A DNA stretch of 38,249 nucleotides from Acidobacteriota bacterium (GTDB lineage Bacteria; Acidobacteriota; Vicinamibacteria; Vicinamibacterales; UBA8438): positions 79,181 to 117,429 of the forward strand of contig JAGWAH010000001.1 in assembly GCA_021296515.1 (NCBI GenBank), in the 5' to 3' direction. Within the stretch, counting starts at the first letter, position 1; the number at the start of each line of letters is the position of its first letter. Position numbers and translations under genes: made by a program. The notes below the pieces were generated by a model. That model worked only from the letters and a program-made list of their open reading frames with translations. It ran no database searches and had not been told where the DNA came from. Shown piece after piece: positions 1-8,557 of the stretch.

Positions 1-185
1 CTGGCGGCGAGACGGGCCCGGGCGACCTCGCCGCGGCGCTGCTCCAGCTCCACGCGCCGCATCGCCAGCAGGTCGGTCTGCGGTTCCACGAACAAGAGCC
101 GAAATGCCGCCAGGACGGCGACCGGCAGCAGGACACCCGCCGCGAGCGTCCTGTTCCGGACCCCCTCCACCAGACTGGACGTCAT
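1..185 (-). CDS. pilO: PilO, type IV pilus inner-membrane alignment protein (N-terminal part, cut by window edge)
   Basis: Only the first 61 codons are present; the gene runs off the left edge. My translation starts MTSSLVEGVRNRTLAAG, continues into a short hydrophobic segment (about residues 14-32, LLPVAVLAAFRLLF) and then a charged stretch rich in Glu/Arg that looks like the start of a coiled coil. This is the usual PilO layout: short cytoplasmic N-terminus, one membrane span, periplasmic coiled coil. The ATG overlaps the pilN stop as ATGA, so translation is probably coupled. The assignment rests mainly on its place after pilM and pilN, since most of the protein is outside the window. In the family, PilO pairs with PilN in the periplasm to link the PilM ring to the secretin. 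Confidence 0.75.
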   Translation of the reverse strand, partial: MTSSLVEGVRNRTLAAGVLLPVAVLAAFRLLFVEPQTDLLAMRRVELEQRRGEVARARLAA

Positions 186-748
186 GGATTCCCGGCCGTC
201 GGCAAGCGCATCCTGACCTCGAAGGCGACCGCCTCCTGCCCGCCGAACGACTCCTCCCGGCGGGAGCCCACTATTTCGACCCTGGCGTCGGGAGCCGCCG
301 AGGCCTCGAGAGCCGCGGCGTAGTCGGATACCGCGGCCGGCGTGGCGGCGCGTCCCCGCACGACCACCGCGGCCGGCTCCTGGCGCACCTCGCTCAGCCA
401 CAGGCCGTTCGGAAGGGCGCGGCTCAACCTGTCCAGGAGCCGCGGCGGATCGCCCCGGCGGCCGTGCAGCGCTTCGATGCGAGCCACCTGCGTGGCAAGG
501 TCGGCCCGCAGCGCCTCGGCGCCGCGCACCGCGGCCACGGCCGGGCCGAGGTCTGCCAGGGCTGCAGCCGCGTCCGCCAGCCGCCGGGTCAGCTCCGCGC
601 CTTGCCCATGCAGCGACCAGAACCACCAGGCGACCAGAACCAGAGCCAGTGCCGGGAGTGCCGGCACGGCGGCGGTCGGCCCGCTCCGCCAGCGGCCATC
701 GACGACCGTCCGGTCCTGTACCGAGGTGAGCAGATTGACGCGAATCAT
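182..748 (-). CDS. pilN: PilN, type IV pilus assembly protein
   Basis: A 188-residue protein starting MIRVNLL, the short conserved cytoplasmic motif by which PilN docks into a groove on PilM. One membrane span follows at about residues 28-48 (hydrophobic, ending AWWFWSLHG), then an Ala/Leu/Arg-rich coiled coil (about 50-95) and a ferredoxin-like periplasmic domain with the SRALPNGLWLSEV stretch typical of the family. Length and order match PilN. The ATG overlaps the pilM stop by 4 nt and its own stop overlaps the pilO start by 4 nt, so the three are one translationally coupled unit. Role in the family: with PilM and PilO it forms the inner-membrane platform of the pilus machine. Confidence 0.9.
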   Translation of the reverse strand: MIRVNLLTSVQDRTVVDGRWRSGPTAAVPALPALALVLVAWWFWSLHGQGAELTRRLADAAAALADLGPAVAAVRGAEALRADLATQVARIEALHGRRGDPPRLLDRLSRALPNGLWLSEVRQEPAAVVVRGRAATPAAVSDYAAALEASAAPDARVEIVGSRREESFGGQEAVAFEVRMRLPTAGNP

Positions 749-1836
749 CGATCCCCCGTTCGGCGTAGCGCGAGCCCCGCGGCGACGCCCGCCGCCGCGG
801 CGAGGTCCGCCGGATCCCGCCAGCCGATCTGCTCGCCGACAACGTGCGTCCTGCGAAAGGGATCGAACCGCTCGAGGGGTACATCGAAGCGTCCAGCCAT
901 CGCGGAAGCGAAGCCCGCTCCCTGTGAGGCGCCGCCGCTGAGCAGGATGCGATCGATGCGGCCCGGTGCCCGGCTCGCCGCGAAGAAGTCGAAGGTCTTC
1001 TCCACTTCGAGCAGCAGATCCTCGGTGGCCTCCCGCAGCACCGACTCTGCATCCTCCCGGCCCGCCTTCCGGAGCGAAAGCCCCTTCTTGACCCGTTCGG
1101 CCTCCTCGAAGGAAAGGGTCCCGCTACGGCGAAGCGCCTCCGTGCAGGCGTTTCCACCGGCCGCGATTTCGCGGGTGAAGACGGACCGGCCGCCCTCGAC
1201 GATGTTGACGTTGATCGTGCTCGCTCCGCAGTTGAGCAGGGCAACCACCCCGCCGCGTTCGAATCCCTCCTGCAACGCGCAGGCGTTCTGGAGAGCGAAC
1301 GCCGCCACGTCCACGACCGCCGGTACGCATCCGGCCTCGGTGACCACGGCGGCGTATTCGGCGATCGTGGTCTTCTTGGCCGCCACCAGCAGCACGACCA
1401 TGGGAGGCCGGCGCTCAGCATCACCCCCGCGGTCGACCACCTGGTAATCCAGGTTTACGTCGCAGAGCTCGAATGGAATGTGCCTTTCGGCCTCCCAGGC
1501 GATCGAACCCGCGAGCTCCGCCCGGCTCATTCGCGGCATGGTGATTTCTCTGGCGATGACCGCGCCCCCCGGCAACGACAGGGCCACATCGCGACCGCGA
1601 ATGTCTGCGGCGCCCAACAGCACGCGAACCGCTTCCGCGACGGCTGACCGGTCCACGATCTCTCCCTTGAGGATGCTGCCGGCGGGCACGGCCCGCATTC
1701 CCGCCGTTGCGACGATCCGCCGGCCGCCGGCCGCCGTCAGCTCGACCGCCTTGACGGCACTCGAGCCGATGTCGATGCCGACGAGCGGCGTCGGCCGCCG
1801 CAGAAGGCCGGAGATGATGCGCATGGGTCCCGCCAC
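745..1836 (-). CDS. pilM: PilM, actin-like cytoplasmic type IV pilus assembly ATPase-fold protein
   Basis: A 363-residue protein of the FtsA/PilM actin-like fold. The phosphate-1 motif is VGIDIGSSAVKAVEL near residues 19-33, the phosphate-2 region is LLNCGASTINVNIVEGG near the middle, and the adenosine motif ILLSGGASQGAGF is near the C-terminus. The start is taken as GTG at 1836, because AGGAAG lies about 6-8 nt upstream; the ATG at 1824 has no suitably spaced ribosome site. PilM forms a cytoplasmic ring that binds the PilN N-terminus. The gene heads the pilMNO unit and diverges from rplM across 128 nt. I see a good promoter for rplM in that gap but no convincing one for pilM. Confidence 0.95.
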   Translation of the reverse strand: MAGPMRIISGLLRRPTPLVGIDIGSSAVKAVELTAAGGRRIVATAGMRAVPAGSILKGEIVDRSAVAEAVRVLLGAADIRGRDVALSLPGGAVIAREITMPRMSRAELAGSIAWEAERHIPFELCDVNLDYQVVDRGGDAERRPPMVVLLVAAKKTTIAEYAAVVTEAGCVPAVVDVAAFALQNACALQEGFERGGVVALLNCGASTINVNIVEGGRSVFTREIAAGGNACTEALRRSGTLSFEEAERVKKGLSLRKAGREDAESVLREATEDLLLEVEKTFDFFAASRAPGRIDRILLSGGASQGAGFASAMAGRFDVPLERFDPFRRTHVVGEQIGWRDPADLAAAAGVAAGLALRRTGDR

Positions 1837-1900
1837 GGTGGACTTCCTGGAGCAAGGATCGCGCCAACCGCGTGCGGCGCTCCGCGTCGACCCCGCCGCC

Positions 1901-1930
1901 TTGACAGGGGCTCGGCATGCTCTGTAGGAT
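1901..1930 (+). promoter_or_regulatory. Sigma-70-type promoter of the rplM operon
   Basis: TTGACA at 1901-1906 matches the -35 consensus exactly, followed by an 18-nt spacer and TAGGAT at 1925-1930 (4 of 6 to TATAAT). Transcription would start near 1937, giving a leader of about 28 nt before the rplM GTG. The remaining part of the 128-nt gap between pilM and rplM shows nothing else convincing. Confidence 0.75.
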
Positions 1931-1964
1931 TTGCGGATGTACCGACAAGATTTGGTGTAAATAC

Positions 1965-2396
1965 GTGTCGACCTATGCTCCCAGCCCGAAAGACATCGTG
2001 CGCGCCTGGCACGTGATCGATGCCGACTCGAAGGTTCTTGGGCGGATCGCCACCGTCGCCGCGCGCCTCCTGCAAGGCAAGCACCGCCCGCAGTACGCGC
2101 CTTTTCTCGATACGGGCGATCACGTCGTCGTCGTCAACGCGGCGCGTGTTCGAATGACCGGACGCAAGGAGACGCGCAAGCTGTACCACGCGCACAGCGG
2201 CTACCTCGGCGGGTTGCGCAGCGAACGGGCCGGAACCGTTCGCCGCCGCCATCCGGAACGACTGGTCGAGTCCGCGGTGCGCGGAATGTTGCCGAAGACG
2301 AAGCTGGGCAAGGCGATGTACCGCAAGCTGAAGGTGTACGCCGGGCCCGAGCATCCCCACGCGGCCCAGAAGCCGGCCGCCTGCGAGGTATCGTGA
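1965..2396 (+). CDS. rplM: 50S ribosomal protein L13
   Basis: A 143-residue protein aligning over its full length to L13: [18 protein letters not shown], then [36 protein letters not shown] and [18 protein letters not shown], all in order. The frame stays open upstream to 1917, but L13 proteins begin just before this [15 protein letters not shown]-like stretch, so GTG 1965 is chosen. The start has no clear Shine-Dalgarno sequence. L13 is an early-assembly protein of the large subunit. Its stop codon overlaps the rpsI start (GTGA), so the L13-S9 pair is coupled, as in most bacteria. Confidence 0.95.
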   Translation: MSTYAPSPKDIVRAWHVIDADSKVLGRIATVAARLLQGKHRPQYAPFLDTGDHVVVVNAARVRMTGRKETRKLYHAHSGYLGGLRSERAGTVRRRHPERLVESAVRGMLPKTKLGKAMYRKLKVYAGPEHPHAAQKPAACEVS

Positions 2397-2788
2397 GCGC
2401 AGAACCTGCCCACTACGCAACCGGACGGCGCAAGACATCGACTGCGAGGGTTTTTCTCCGACCCGGCGCAGGCACCTTTGCCGTGAATACAGCATCGCTG
2501 GAAGATCGTTTCCCCACGGCGTCGCTCCGGACCAGGATCACCGAGCCTCTCGTGCTGACGGAATCGACGGGCAAGTACGACATCTTCGCGACCGCGGCCG
2601 GCGGAGGCATCTCCGGCCAGGCCGGTGCGTTGCGTCTCGGAATCGCACGCGCGCTCGTCGAGGCGGATCCCGAGTTGCGGGCGCCGCTGAAGAAGGCCGG
2701 CATGCTGACGCGGGACCCGCGCGGCAAGGAACGCAAGAAGTACGGACTGGCTGGCGCACGCAAGCGATTCCAGTTCAGCAAGCGGTAG
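2393..2788 (+). CDS. rpsI: 30S ribosomal protein S9
   Basis: A 131-residue protein with the S9 signatures: [17 protein letters not shown] at the start, [19 protein letters not shown] in the middle and [18 protein letters not shown] at the end. The terminal Ser-Lys-Arg is the universally kept tail that reaches the P-site tRNA. It starts at a GTG that overlaps the rplM stop by 4 nt. Length is normal for the family. Downstream, 47 nt separate it from rpsB, so the ribosomal block continues without a visible terminator. Confidence 0.96.
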   Translation: MSAEPAHYATGRRKTSTARVFLRPGAGTFAVNTASLEDRFPTASLRTRITEPLVLTESTGKYDIFATAAGGGISGQAGALRLGIARALVEADPELRAPLKKAGMLTRDPRGKERKKYGLAGARKRFQFSKR

Positions 2789-2835
2789 GAACCGGAACGG
2801 TCGCCGCGATATCAGGCGCACCGGATGGAGGCAGC

Positions 2836-3612
2836 TTGACGCCGTTGACGATGCAGGAACTGCTGGAGGCCGGAGTTCATTTCGGCCACCAGACGAAGCG
2901 CTGGAACCCCAAGATGAAGAAGTACATCTTCGGCCAGCGCAACGGAATCTACCTTATCGACCTGGGCAAGACGGCCGAGTGCATGCGTCTGGCGGAGAAC
3001 TTCGTCACGCAACTCGCGTCGGAGAACCGCACGATTCTCTTCGTTGGCACGAAGCGGCAGGCACAGGATCTGGTTGTCGAGGAAGCCCAGCGTTGCGGCA
3101 TGTACTTCGTGAACGAGCGCTGGCTCGGCGGGCTGCTGACGAACTTCTCCACGATCCAGCGGAGTCTGGATCGCCTCCGCGAGCTCGAGGCGATGGCCGA
3201 GGACGGCCGCCACGACAGCCTCTCGAAGAAGGAAGTGGCGCGCCTCGAGAAGGAGAAGCGGAAGCTCCACCGCAACCTGGACGGGATCCGAAAGATGTCG
3301 CGTCTTCCGGACGCCGTGTTCGTCATCGACACGCGCCGCGAGAAGATTGCCGTCGACGAAGCGCGAAAGCTGAGAATTCCGGTCATCGGCCTCGTCGATA
3401 CGAACTGCGATCCCGATGACGTCGACTACGTAATTCCGGGCAACGACGATGCGCTCCGCGCGATTCGGCTGTTCGTGACGCGAATCGCCGATGCCGTCAT
3501 CAACGGCCGGGGCCTCAAGGAGGCCGCGGAAGACGCCGATGCCGACACCGGCGCGCCGCAAGCCGCGCCGGCGGCAACCACCGCGGCTTCGCCCGCTCCG
3601 GCGTCCGTCTGA
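2836..3612 (+). CDS. rpsB: 30S ribosomal protein S2
   Basis: A 258-residue protein with clear S2 motifs: [84 protein letters not shown] and [14 protein letters not shown]. The start is read as TTG 2836: GGAGG at 2827-2831 sits 4 nt upstream, and the resulting MTPLTM lead matches the length of other S2 N-termini. TTG 2845 and ATG 2851 are weaker alternatives. The C-terminal 25 or so residues are Ala/Pro-rich and not conserved. S2 is followed by tsf, the usual bacterial pairing. Confidence 0.96.
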   Translation: MTPLTMQELLEAGVHFGHQTKRWNPKMKKYIFGQRNGIYLIDLGKTAECMRLAENFVTQLASENRTILFVGTKRQAQDLVVEEAQRCGMYFVNERWLGGLLTNFSTIQRSLDRLRELEAMAEDGRHDSLSKKEVARLEKEKRKLHRNLDGIRKMSRLPDAVFVIDTRREKIAVDEARKLRIPVIGLVDTNCDPDDVDYVIPGNDDALRAIRLFVTRIADAVINGRGLKEAAEDADADTGAPQAAPAATTAASPAPASV

Positions 3613-3628
3613 CAGACATGTTCCGGTT

Positions 3629-3651
3629 CCGCCGCTCCGGTACAGCGGCGG
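3629..3651 (+). other. Perfect hairpin between rpsB and tsf
   Basis: CCGCCGCT (3629-3636) and AGCGGCGG (3644-3651) are exact reverse complements around a 7-nt loop. It lies 17 nt after the rpsB stop and 30 nt before tsf. No U-tract follows, so it is not a standard intrinsic terminator. It could act as an attenuator, processing site or mRNA stabiliser in a rpsB-tsf transcript; this role is inferred. Confidence 0.5.
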
Positions 3652-3681
3652 GCCTTCCCTCCAACGCGAGAGATCGACGTC

Positions 3682-4284
3682 ATGGCAATCAGTGCGGCGC
3701 AAGTCAAGGAACTACGTGACCGAACCGGCGTGGGCTTCATGGAGTGCAAGGCGGCACTGGGCGAAGCCGGCGGCGACATCGAGCAGGCGGTGACCATTCT
3801 GCGGACCCGAGGCCAGGCGAAGGCGGCCAAGCGCGCGGGCCGCACGACGTCGCAGGGACTCGTCGGGCACTACATCCACCAGGGCGGACAGGTCGGCGTC
3901 CTGGTGGAGGTCAACTGCGAGTCCGACTTCGTGGCGCGCACCGACGACTTCCAGACGCTCGTGCGCGAAATCGCGATGCACATCGCAGCCGCCGACCCGC
4001 AGTACGCGAGCCGCGAGGAAGTGCCCACCGCCGATCTGGAACGGGAACGCTCCATCTACCGGGCACAGTTCGAAAACTCGAACAAGCCGCCGGCGATCGT
4101 CGACAAGATCGTCGAGGGCAAGCTCAACAGCTACTACGAGCAGGTCGTGCTGACCGACCAGCCCTCGATCCGTGATCCGAAGACGACCATCGGCACGATG
4201 ATCACTTCCGCCGTCGCCAAGCTCGGCGAGAACATCACGGTCGCCCGCTTCGCACGGTTCAAGGTCGGCGAGACCGCTTCCTAG
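3682..4284 (+). CDS. tsf: Elongation factor Ts (short form)
   Basis: A 200-residue EF-Ts. The N-terminal UBA-like module reads ISAAQVKELRDRTGVGFMEC followed by KAALGEAGGDIEQAV. The nucleotide-exchange signature with the key Asp-Phe is VNCESDFVARTDDF. The C-terminus is GENITVARFARFKVGE. The protein is about 80 residues shorter than the E. coli form and close to the Thermus-type short form, which has one core subdomain rather than a duplicated pair. EF-Ts recharges EF-Tu with GTP. It follows rpsB by 69 nt containing the hairpin at 3629-3651. The start ATG has only a weak GAGAG ribosome site. Confidence 0.95.
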   Translation: MAISAAQVKELRDRTGVGFMECKAALGEAGGDIEQAVTILRTRGQAKAAKRAGRTTSQGLVGHYIHQGGQVGVLVEVNCESDFVARTDDFQTLVREIAMHIAAADPQYASREEVPTADLERERSIYRAQFENSNKPPAIVDKIVEGKLNSYYEQVVLTDQPSIRDPKTTIGTMITSAVAKLGENITVARFARFKVGETAS

Positions 4285-4332
4285 CCCGACAATCGTCGCC
4301 TGCGGCTCCGCTTGCCGCCCAACCGGGCCTGA

Positions 4333-4370
4333 CCAGGAGTTTGCGCCGTTTCTACGGCGCAGACTCCTGG
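4333..4370 (+). repeat. Long stem-loop after tsf; member of a local hairpin family
   Basis: The arms at 4333-4348 and 4355-4370 pair over 16 positions with one G-T wobble, around a 6-nt loop (TTTCTA). The left arm starts CCAGGAGTTTGCGCCG. It sits 48 nt after the tsf stop. No U-run follows. The AGGAGTT start is shared with elements at 8477-8515 and 11475-11520 (on the minus strand there), which also lie just behind genes. It may be a Rho-type or processing boundary between tsf and pyrH. Confidence 0.65.
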
Positions 4371-4399
4371 CGCCTCACGACGGCGGATGGACGCTACGC

Positions 4400-4405
4400 T
4401 ATAAT
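4400..4405 (+). promoter_or_regulatory. Candidate -10 box upstream of pyrH
   Basis: A perfect TATAAT lies 65 nt upstream of the pyrH ATG and just past the 4333-4370 hairpin. I see no good -35 hexamer at 16-18 nt spacing, so this is a candidate only. Its place after a hairpin fits a separate pyrH-frr transcript. The remaining bases of the 186-nt tsf-pyrH gap show no further signal. Confidence 0.4.
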
Positions 4406-4470
4406 CCCAGCCGGCCGCGCCCGTCTCCGGACAGTCCCGTTCAAGAGACACGGCGCCGGCCTGTTTCTCG

Positions 4471-5223
4471 ATGACCGGACGAGCCTGTCGGCGTGTCCTC
4501 CTCAAGCTGTCGGGCGAGGCGCTCGTCGGAGACCAGTCCTTCGGCATCGATTCGGTCGTCGCCGATCGGCTGGCGCGCGAGATCGCAGCGGTCCGGGCCC
4601 TCGACATCGAGCTCGCCATCGTGATCGGCGGTGGCAACATCTTTCGCGGCTTGGCCGCGAGCGCCCGAGGCATGGATCGCGCCACCGCGGACTACATGGG
4701 AATGCTCGCCACGGTGATGAACGCGCTCGCGCTCTCGGACGCCCTGGAGAGGAACGGCGCCTCGACGCGAGTCGTCACGGCAATAGAGATGCGCGAGGTT
4801 GCCGAGCCCTACGTGCGGCGGCGTGCGGTGCGCCATCTCGAGAAAGGTCGCATCGTGCTGTTCGCCGCGGGGACCGGAAACCCGTACTTCACCACCGACA
4901 CCGCAGCAGCCCTGCGCGCGATGGAGATCCGCGCCGACGTCCTGCTCAAGGGAACGAAGGTCGACGGCATCTTCACGTCCGATCCGATGACCGATCCGAC
5001 CGCCACCCGTCTTGACCGTATTTCGCACCGACAGGTGATCGAGCAGGGCCTGAAGGTGATGGACGCCACGGCGATCTCGCTGTGTATGGACAACGGCATG
5101 CCGATTGTGGTCTTCAACCTGCGTACGTCGGGCAACATCCGGCGTGCCGTCCTCGGAGAGCCGGTGGGATCGCTGGTAACCGCCTCGTTGCCCGGCGACC
5201 GTTCGGAGGTAGCCACATCATGA
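4471..5223 (+). CDS. pyrH: UMP kinase
   Basis: A 250-residue amino-acid-kinase-fold protein that phosphorylates UMP to UDP. Motifs in order: [10 protein letters not shown] (phosphate binding), [50 protein letters not shown] (UMP binding), [15 protein letters not shown] and the C-terminal IVVFNL. All are typical of bacterial PyrH rather than the eukaryotic CMP/UMP kinase type. It starts at ATG 4471; the upstream CGGCGCC... has no strong ribosome site. Its stop overlaps the frr start as ATGA. The order tsf-pyrH-frr is a widely kept bacterial arrangement. Confidence 0.96.
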   Translation: MTGRACRRVLLKLSGEALVGDQSFGIDSVVADRLAREIAAVRALDIELAIVIGGGNIFRGLAASARGMDRATADYMGMLATVMNALALSDALERNGASTRVVTAIEMREVAEPYVRRRAVRHLEKGRIVLFAAGTGNPYFTTDTAAALRAMEIRADVLLKGTKVDGIFTSDPMTDPTATRLDRISHRQVIEQGLKVMDATAISLCMDNGMPIVVFNLRTSGNIRRAVLGEPVGSLVTASLPGDRSEVATS

Positions 5224-5789
5224 CCGTGACCGATCCTGAAGCAGCCCACACCGACGCCGAGCGACGAATGGACGGCGCCGTGGAGCACGTACGCCGGGAG
5301 CTGGCCGGCGTGCGCACCGGCCGGGCCTCCGTCAACCTTCTCGACAGCGTCCGCGTGGAGGCCTACGGCGCCCAGATGCCGCTGAACCAGGTGGCCAGCC
5401 TGTCGGTGCCCGAATCGACGCTCATCGTTGCGGCGCCTTTCGACCCGTCCCAGATAACGGCCATCGAGAACGCAATCCGCAACGCCAATCTCGGCCTCAA
5501 CCCGAGCAACGACGGGAAGATCGTCCGGATTCCCGTACCGACCCTGACCGACGAGCGCCGCAAGGAAATGTCGCGACTCGTGCACAAGCTGGCCGAGGAG
5601 GGCCGGACCAGCGTGCGGCAGGTGCGGCGCGACACGAACGACGCCCTCAAGCGGCTGCTGAGGAATCACGAACTCTCCGAGGACGACGAACGGCGCGCCC
5701 TGGACGACATCCAGAAGCTCACGGACGATCACGTCCGCAAGATCGACGGCCTGCAGAAGGCGAAGGACGCAGAGCTGCTGGACCGCTAG
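5220..5789 (+). CDS. frr: Ribosome recycling factor
   Basis: A 189-residue RRF. Motifs: [14 protein letters not shown] near the N-terminus, [17 protein letters not shown] in the middle, [35 protein letters not shown], and a C-terminal three-helix segment [12 protein letters not shown]-like (here [16 protein letters not shown]). The length is standard (about 185). The frame is open further upstream, but ATG 5220 is chosen because it overlaps the pyrH stop and gives the normal length. RRF splits post-termination ribosomes together with EF-G. Forty-eight nt separate it from the next gene. Confidence 0.95.
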   Translation: MTVTDPEAAHTDAERRMDGAVEHVRRELAGVRTGRASVNLLDSVRVEAYGAQMPLNQVASLSVPESTLIVAAPFDPSQITAIENAIRNANLGLNPSNDGKIVRIPVPTLTDERRKEMSRLVHKLAEEGRTSVRQVRRDTNDALKRLLRNHELSEDDERRALDDIQKLTDDHVRKIDGLQKAKDAELLDR

Positions 5790-5837
5790 CCGGGACCAGC
5801 CCGCCCGAGCAGTTGTCCGCCACCGCCCGCTCCCTCC

Positions 5838-6997
5838 ATGTCGACGCTCTCCCATCTCGAATGCTCGGCCGCCTGCGGCGCGGGACACCTGGATCCGCAC
5901 AGCGTCCAGCACCTGTGCGCCTGCGGCGCTCCGCTGCTCGCGCGGTACGCTCTCGAAGCCCTCGCCGCACGCTGGCCGCGCGACTCGTTGCAGGATCGCC
6001 CGCCGACGATGTGGCGCTATCGGGAGGTGCTGCCCGCGGGCGATGCGGCCGGGCCGGTGACGCTCGGCGAAGGTTTCACGCCGCTCGCGCACGCACGCCG
6101 CCTCGGCGCCGCGGTCGGGATGGACCGTCTCTACGTCAAGGACGAGTCCGCCAACCCGACGAACTCCTTCAAGGCCCGCGGTTTGTCGGCGGCCGTCACC
6201 GCCGCGCGGCGACTCGGGGCAACCACGGTTTCCGTCCCATCCGCCGGTAACGCCGCCAACGCCGCCGCGGCATACGCGGCCCGCGCGGGCATCGCGGCCA
6301 GGGTCTTCATGCCGCGCGACGTCAAGACGCCGTTCATCCGCGAATGCGAGCTTTACGGCGCCGAGGTAACGCTGGTTGACGGCCTCATCACCGACGCGGG
6401 ACGGGTGGCGGCGGCAGCCGGCGCCTCGCACGGGTGGTACGACGTCTCGACGCTGAAGGAGCCTTTCCGCGTCGAGGGCAAGAAGACGATGGCCTACGAA
6501 ATCGCCGAGCAGCTCGGCTGGGAATGGCCCGACTGGATGATCTACCCCACCGGAGGCGGCACCGGCATCGTCGGCATGTGGAGGCGCTCGGGTGGATGCC
6601 GGCCGGCGCGCGACGGCCGCGGATGGTCTCCGTCCAGGCCGCGGGATGCGCGCCCATCGTCCGCGCGTTCCACGCCGGAGAGGAGCGCGCGGCGCCCTGG
6701 GAGGACGCCCGGACGAGCGCTGACGGGCTGCGGGTCCCGCGAGCGATAGGCGACTTCCTGATCCTGCGCGCTCTGCGGGAGAGCGGCGGCGCGGCCGTCG
6801 CCGTCAGCGACTCGGAAATGATCGCGGCGATGCGTGAAATCGGGGCGACCGAGGGCATCAGCGCGGCGCCCGAGGGCGGAGCGACCCTGGTCGCTCTGCG
6901 CGCGCTCCTCGCCGGCGGCACGATCGCCCCCTCCGACCGGGTCGTGCTCTTCAACACCGGCGGCGCGCTGAAATACCTGGATCTCCTGGGTATATAA
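5838..6997 (+). pseudogene. Threonine-synthase-like PLP enzyme, broken by a frameshift
   Basis: The first 248 codons (from ATG 5838) read as a fold-type II PLP enzyme: a Cys-rich N-terminal zinc-ribbon-like part (C9, C13, C27, C29), Lys112 in NPTNSFKARGL as the probable PLP-binding lysine, the SAGNAANAAAAYAARAG loop, and the phosphate-binding [12 protein letters not shown]. After Trp248 (codon 6579-6581) homology jumps frame: [16 protein letters not shown] then continues in another frame to [15 protein letters not shown] and TAA at 6995-6997. Relatives usually have about six more residues between GMW and EALGW, so a deletion of about 19 nt is likely (inferred). Either it is a true pseudogene or an assembly error. 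SFKARG rather than SFKDLG makes substrate uncertain. An intact paralogue follows at 7135. Confidence 0.8.
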
Positions 6998-6998
6998 T
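6993..6998 (+). promoter_or_regulatory. Candidate -10 box for tRNA-Ala and thrC
   Basis: A perfect TATAAT overlaps the stop codon of the broken upstream gene and lies 60 nt before the tRNA. No good -35 hexamer is seen. The leader between contains a small inverted repeat (GCGGCG and CGCCGC, 7013-7027). It would drive the tRNA and, by read-through, thrC. Confidence 0.45.
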
Positions 6999-7058
6999 GG
7001 AGGATTGTGGTTGCGGCGCCACGCCGCGACTACGCAAGGCCTGCTTCTGTCGGCAAAC

Positions 7059-7134
7059 GGGCCGCTAGCTCAGTTGGGAGAGCGCCGCGTTCGCAACGCG
7101 GAGGTCGTGGGTTCGAGTCCCATGCGGTCCACCA
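7059..7134 (+). tRNA. tRNA-Ala (anticodon CGC)
   Basis: A full cloverleaf can be drawn. The 7-bp acceptor stem is GGGCCGC with GCGGTCC and includes the G3-U70 wobble that marks alanine tRNAs. The D arm is GCTC...GAGC, the anticodon stem CCGCG/CGCGG encloses the loop TTCGCAA with anticodon CGC (reads GCG), and the T arm is GTGGG TTCGAGT CCCAT. The discriminator is A and CCA is encoded (7132-7134). Length is 76 nt. The next base, 7135, is the A of the thrC start codon. Confidence 0.97.
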
Positions 7135-8478
7135 ATGACGATGACGACGACGGCGCCGTACCGGGCCGTGCTGCGCTGCATTCAGGGCTGTACCGGCGCG
7201 CATTCCCTACTCGAGCCGATTTATCGCTGTCCCAACTGCGGCGATCTGCTGGAAGTGTCCCACGACCTGGACGCGCTCCGGGATCGTTCCGCGGGCTCCT
7301 GGATGCGGCTGTTCGACGAGCGCTACAAGCGCACGACCTGGCCGTACGGATCCTCCGTCTGGGGCAAGAAGGAGTGGGTCTGCCCCGGAGTTGACGCGGA
7401 CAACATCGTGTCCATGGACGAGGGAGGAACCAACCTCTTCTGGGCGGAACGGTTCGGACGGGAGCTCGGAGTCAGCGACCTGTGGGTGAAGCTCTGCGGC
7501 AATTCCCACACCGGCTCGTTCAAGGACCTCGGGATGACCGTACTGGTCTCCCTGGTGCGGCAGATGATGCGCCAGGGCGTGGCGATCCGCGCCGTGGCGT
7601 GCGCCTCGACCGGTGACACGTCTGCATCTCTGGCCGCCTACGCCGCGGCCGGGGGCATTCCGGCCATCGTGATCCTCCCGCGCGGCAAGGTCTCGACGGC
7701 CCAGCTCGTGCAGCCGTTGTCGAACGGCGCCACCGTGCTCGCGCTCGACACCGACTTCGACGGCTGCATGGCGATCGTCAAGCGGCTCTCGACCGAGGAG
7801 GGCATCTATCTGGCGAACTCGATGAACAGCATCCGTCTGGAGGGCCAGAAGACGGTGGGTATCGAGATCGTCCAGCAATTCGACTGGGAAGTGCCCGACG
7901 TCATCATCATTCCCGGCGGCAACCTGGGCAACGTGAGCGCCCTCGGCGCCGGGTTCGACATGATGGAGGCCCTGGGCGTGACGGCGCGCCGCCCGCGCAT
8001 CGTCGTCGCGCAGGCGGCCGCGGCGAACCCGCTGTATCGCGCGTATCGGAACGACTGGCGCTTCGAGCCGATCAAGGCGGCCACGACCCAGGCGTCGGCC
8101 ATCCAGATTGGCAACCCGGTCTCGATCGAGAAAGCCATCCGCACGTTGCGGCGCTATGACGGCATCGTGGAGCAGGCCACGGAAGACGAGCTCGCCGACG
8201 CATCCGCGCGGGCGGACCGCACCGGCATGTACAACTGCCCCCATACCGGAGTCGCGCTCGCGGTGCTTGCCAAGCTGCGGGCGCGCGGCGAGATCGCCTC
8301 GACCGAGCGTGTCGTCGTGATTTCAACGGCGAACGGGCTCAAGTTCACCGACTTCAAGCTGGACTACCACCGCGCGGCGGCGGATCTCCGGCCGCGTCTC
8401 GCCAACCTGCCCGTCGAGCTGCCGGACGACTACGACTCGGTGCTGCGGGCCGTCGCTCGCGCGACGGGATCCTCGTAG
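7135..8478 (+). CDS. thrC: Threonine synthase
   Basis: A 447-residue fold-type II PLP enzyme converting O-phosphohomoserine to threonine. The N-terminal zinc ribbon has Cys pairs in LRCIQGC and YRCPNCG. The PLP lysine is in [14 protein letters not shown], the form typical of true threonine synthases. Then come [17 protein letters not shown], the phosphate loop [14 protein letters not shown] and the C-terminal [11 protein letters not shown]. It starts at ATG 7135, directly after the tRNA CCA; a second ATG is at 7141. There is no room for a leader or a Shine-Dalgarno site outside the tRNA, so translation may be leaderless after tRNA processing (inferred). It is intact, unlike the paralogue just upstream. 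Confidence 0.94.
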   Translation: MTMTTTAPYRAVLRCIQGCTGAHSLLEPIYRCPNCGDLLEVSHDLDALRDRSAGSWMRLFDERYKRTTWPYGSSVWGKKEWVCPGVDADNIVSMDEGGTNLFWAERFGRELGVSDLWVKLCGNSHTGSFKDLGMTVLVSLVRQMMRQGVAIRAVACASTGDTSASLAAYAAAGGIPAIVILPRGKVSTAQLVQPLSNGATVLALDTDFDGCMAIVKRLSTEEGIYLANSMNSIRLEGQKTVGIEIVQQFDWEVPDVIIIPGGNLGNVSALGAGFDMMEALGVTARRPRIVVAQAAAANPLYRAYRNDWRFEPIKAATTQASAIQIGNPVSIEKAIRTLRRYDGIVEQATEDELADASARADRTGMYNCPHTGVALAVLAKLRARGEIASTERVVVISTANGLKFTDFKLDYHRAAADLRPRLANLPVELPDDYDSVLRAVARATGSS

Positions 8479-8515
8479 GAGTTCCGCGGAGCGAGACTCT
8501 CAACACGCCTGCAGG
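8477..8515 (+). repeat. Hairpin-type repeat after thrC (copy A)
   Basis: Starting inside the thrC stop codon, AGGAGTTCCGCGGAGCGAGA continues to CTCTCAACACGCCTGCAGG. By eye it aligns with the reverse strand of 11475-11520 (AGGAGTTTTGCGGGAGCGAA...) over about 40 nt with roughly one difference in five. GAGT/ACTC can pair. It occupies the start of the 79-nt gap between thrC and the next promoter. Confidence 0.6.
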
Positions 8516-8522
8516 GCGCACC

Positions 8523-8552
8523 TTGACAGTGTCGATGGCCGCCATCGACAAT
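8523..8552 (+). promoter_or_regulatory. Promoter with embedded 21-bp dyad (candidate operator)
   Basis: TTGACA at 8523-8528, an 18-nt spacer and GACAAT at 8547-8552 (4 of 6) form a promoter. The spacer contains a perfect inverted repeat: TGTCGATGG (8530-8538), CCG, CCATCGACA (8542-8550). It covers the region between the two boxes and overlaps the -10, a classic place for a repressor. The expected start point is at or next to the ATG at 8558, so the transcript may be leaderless. Confidence 0.65.
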
Positions 8553-8557
8553 ATTCC

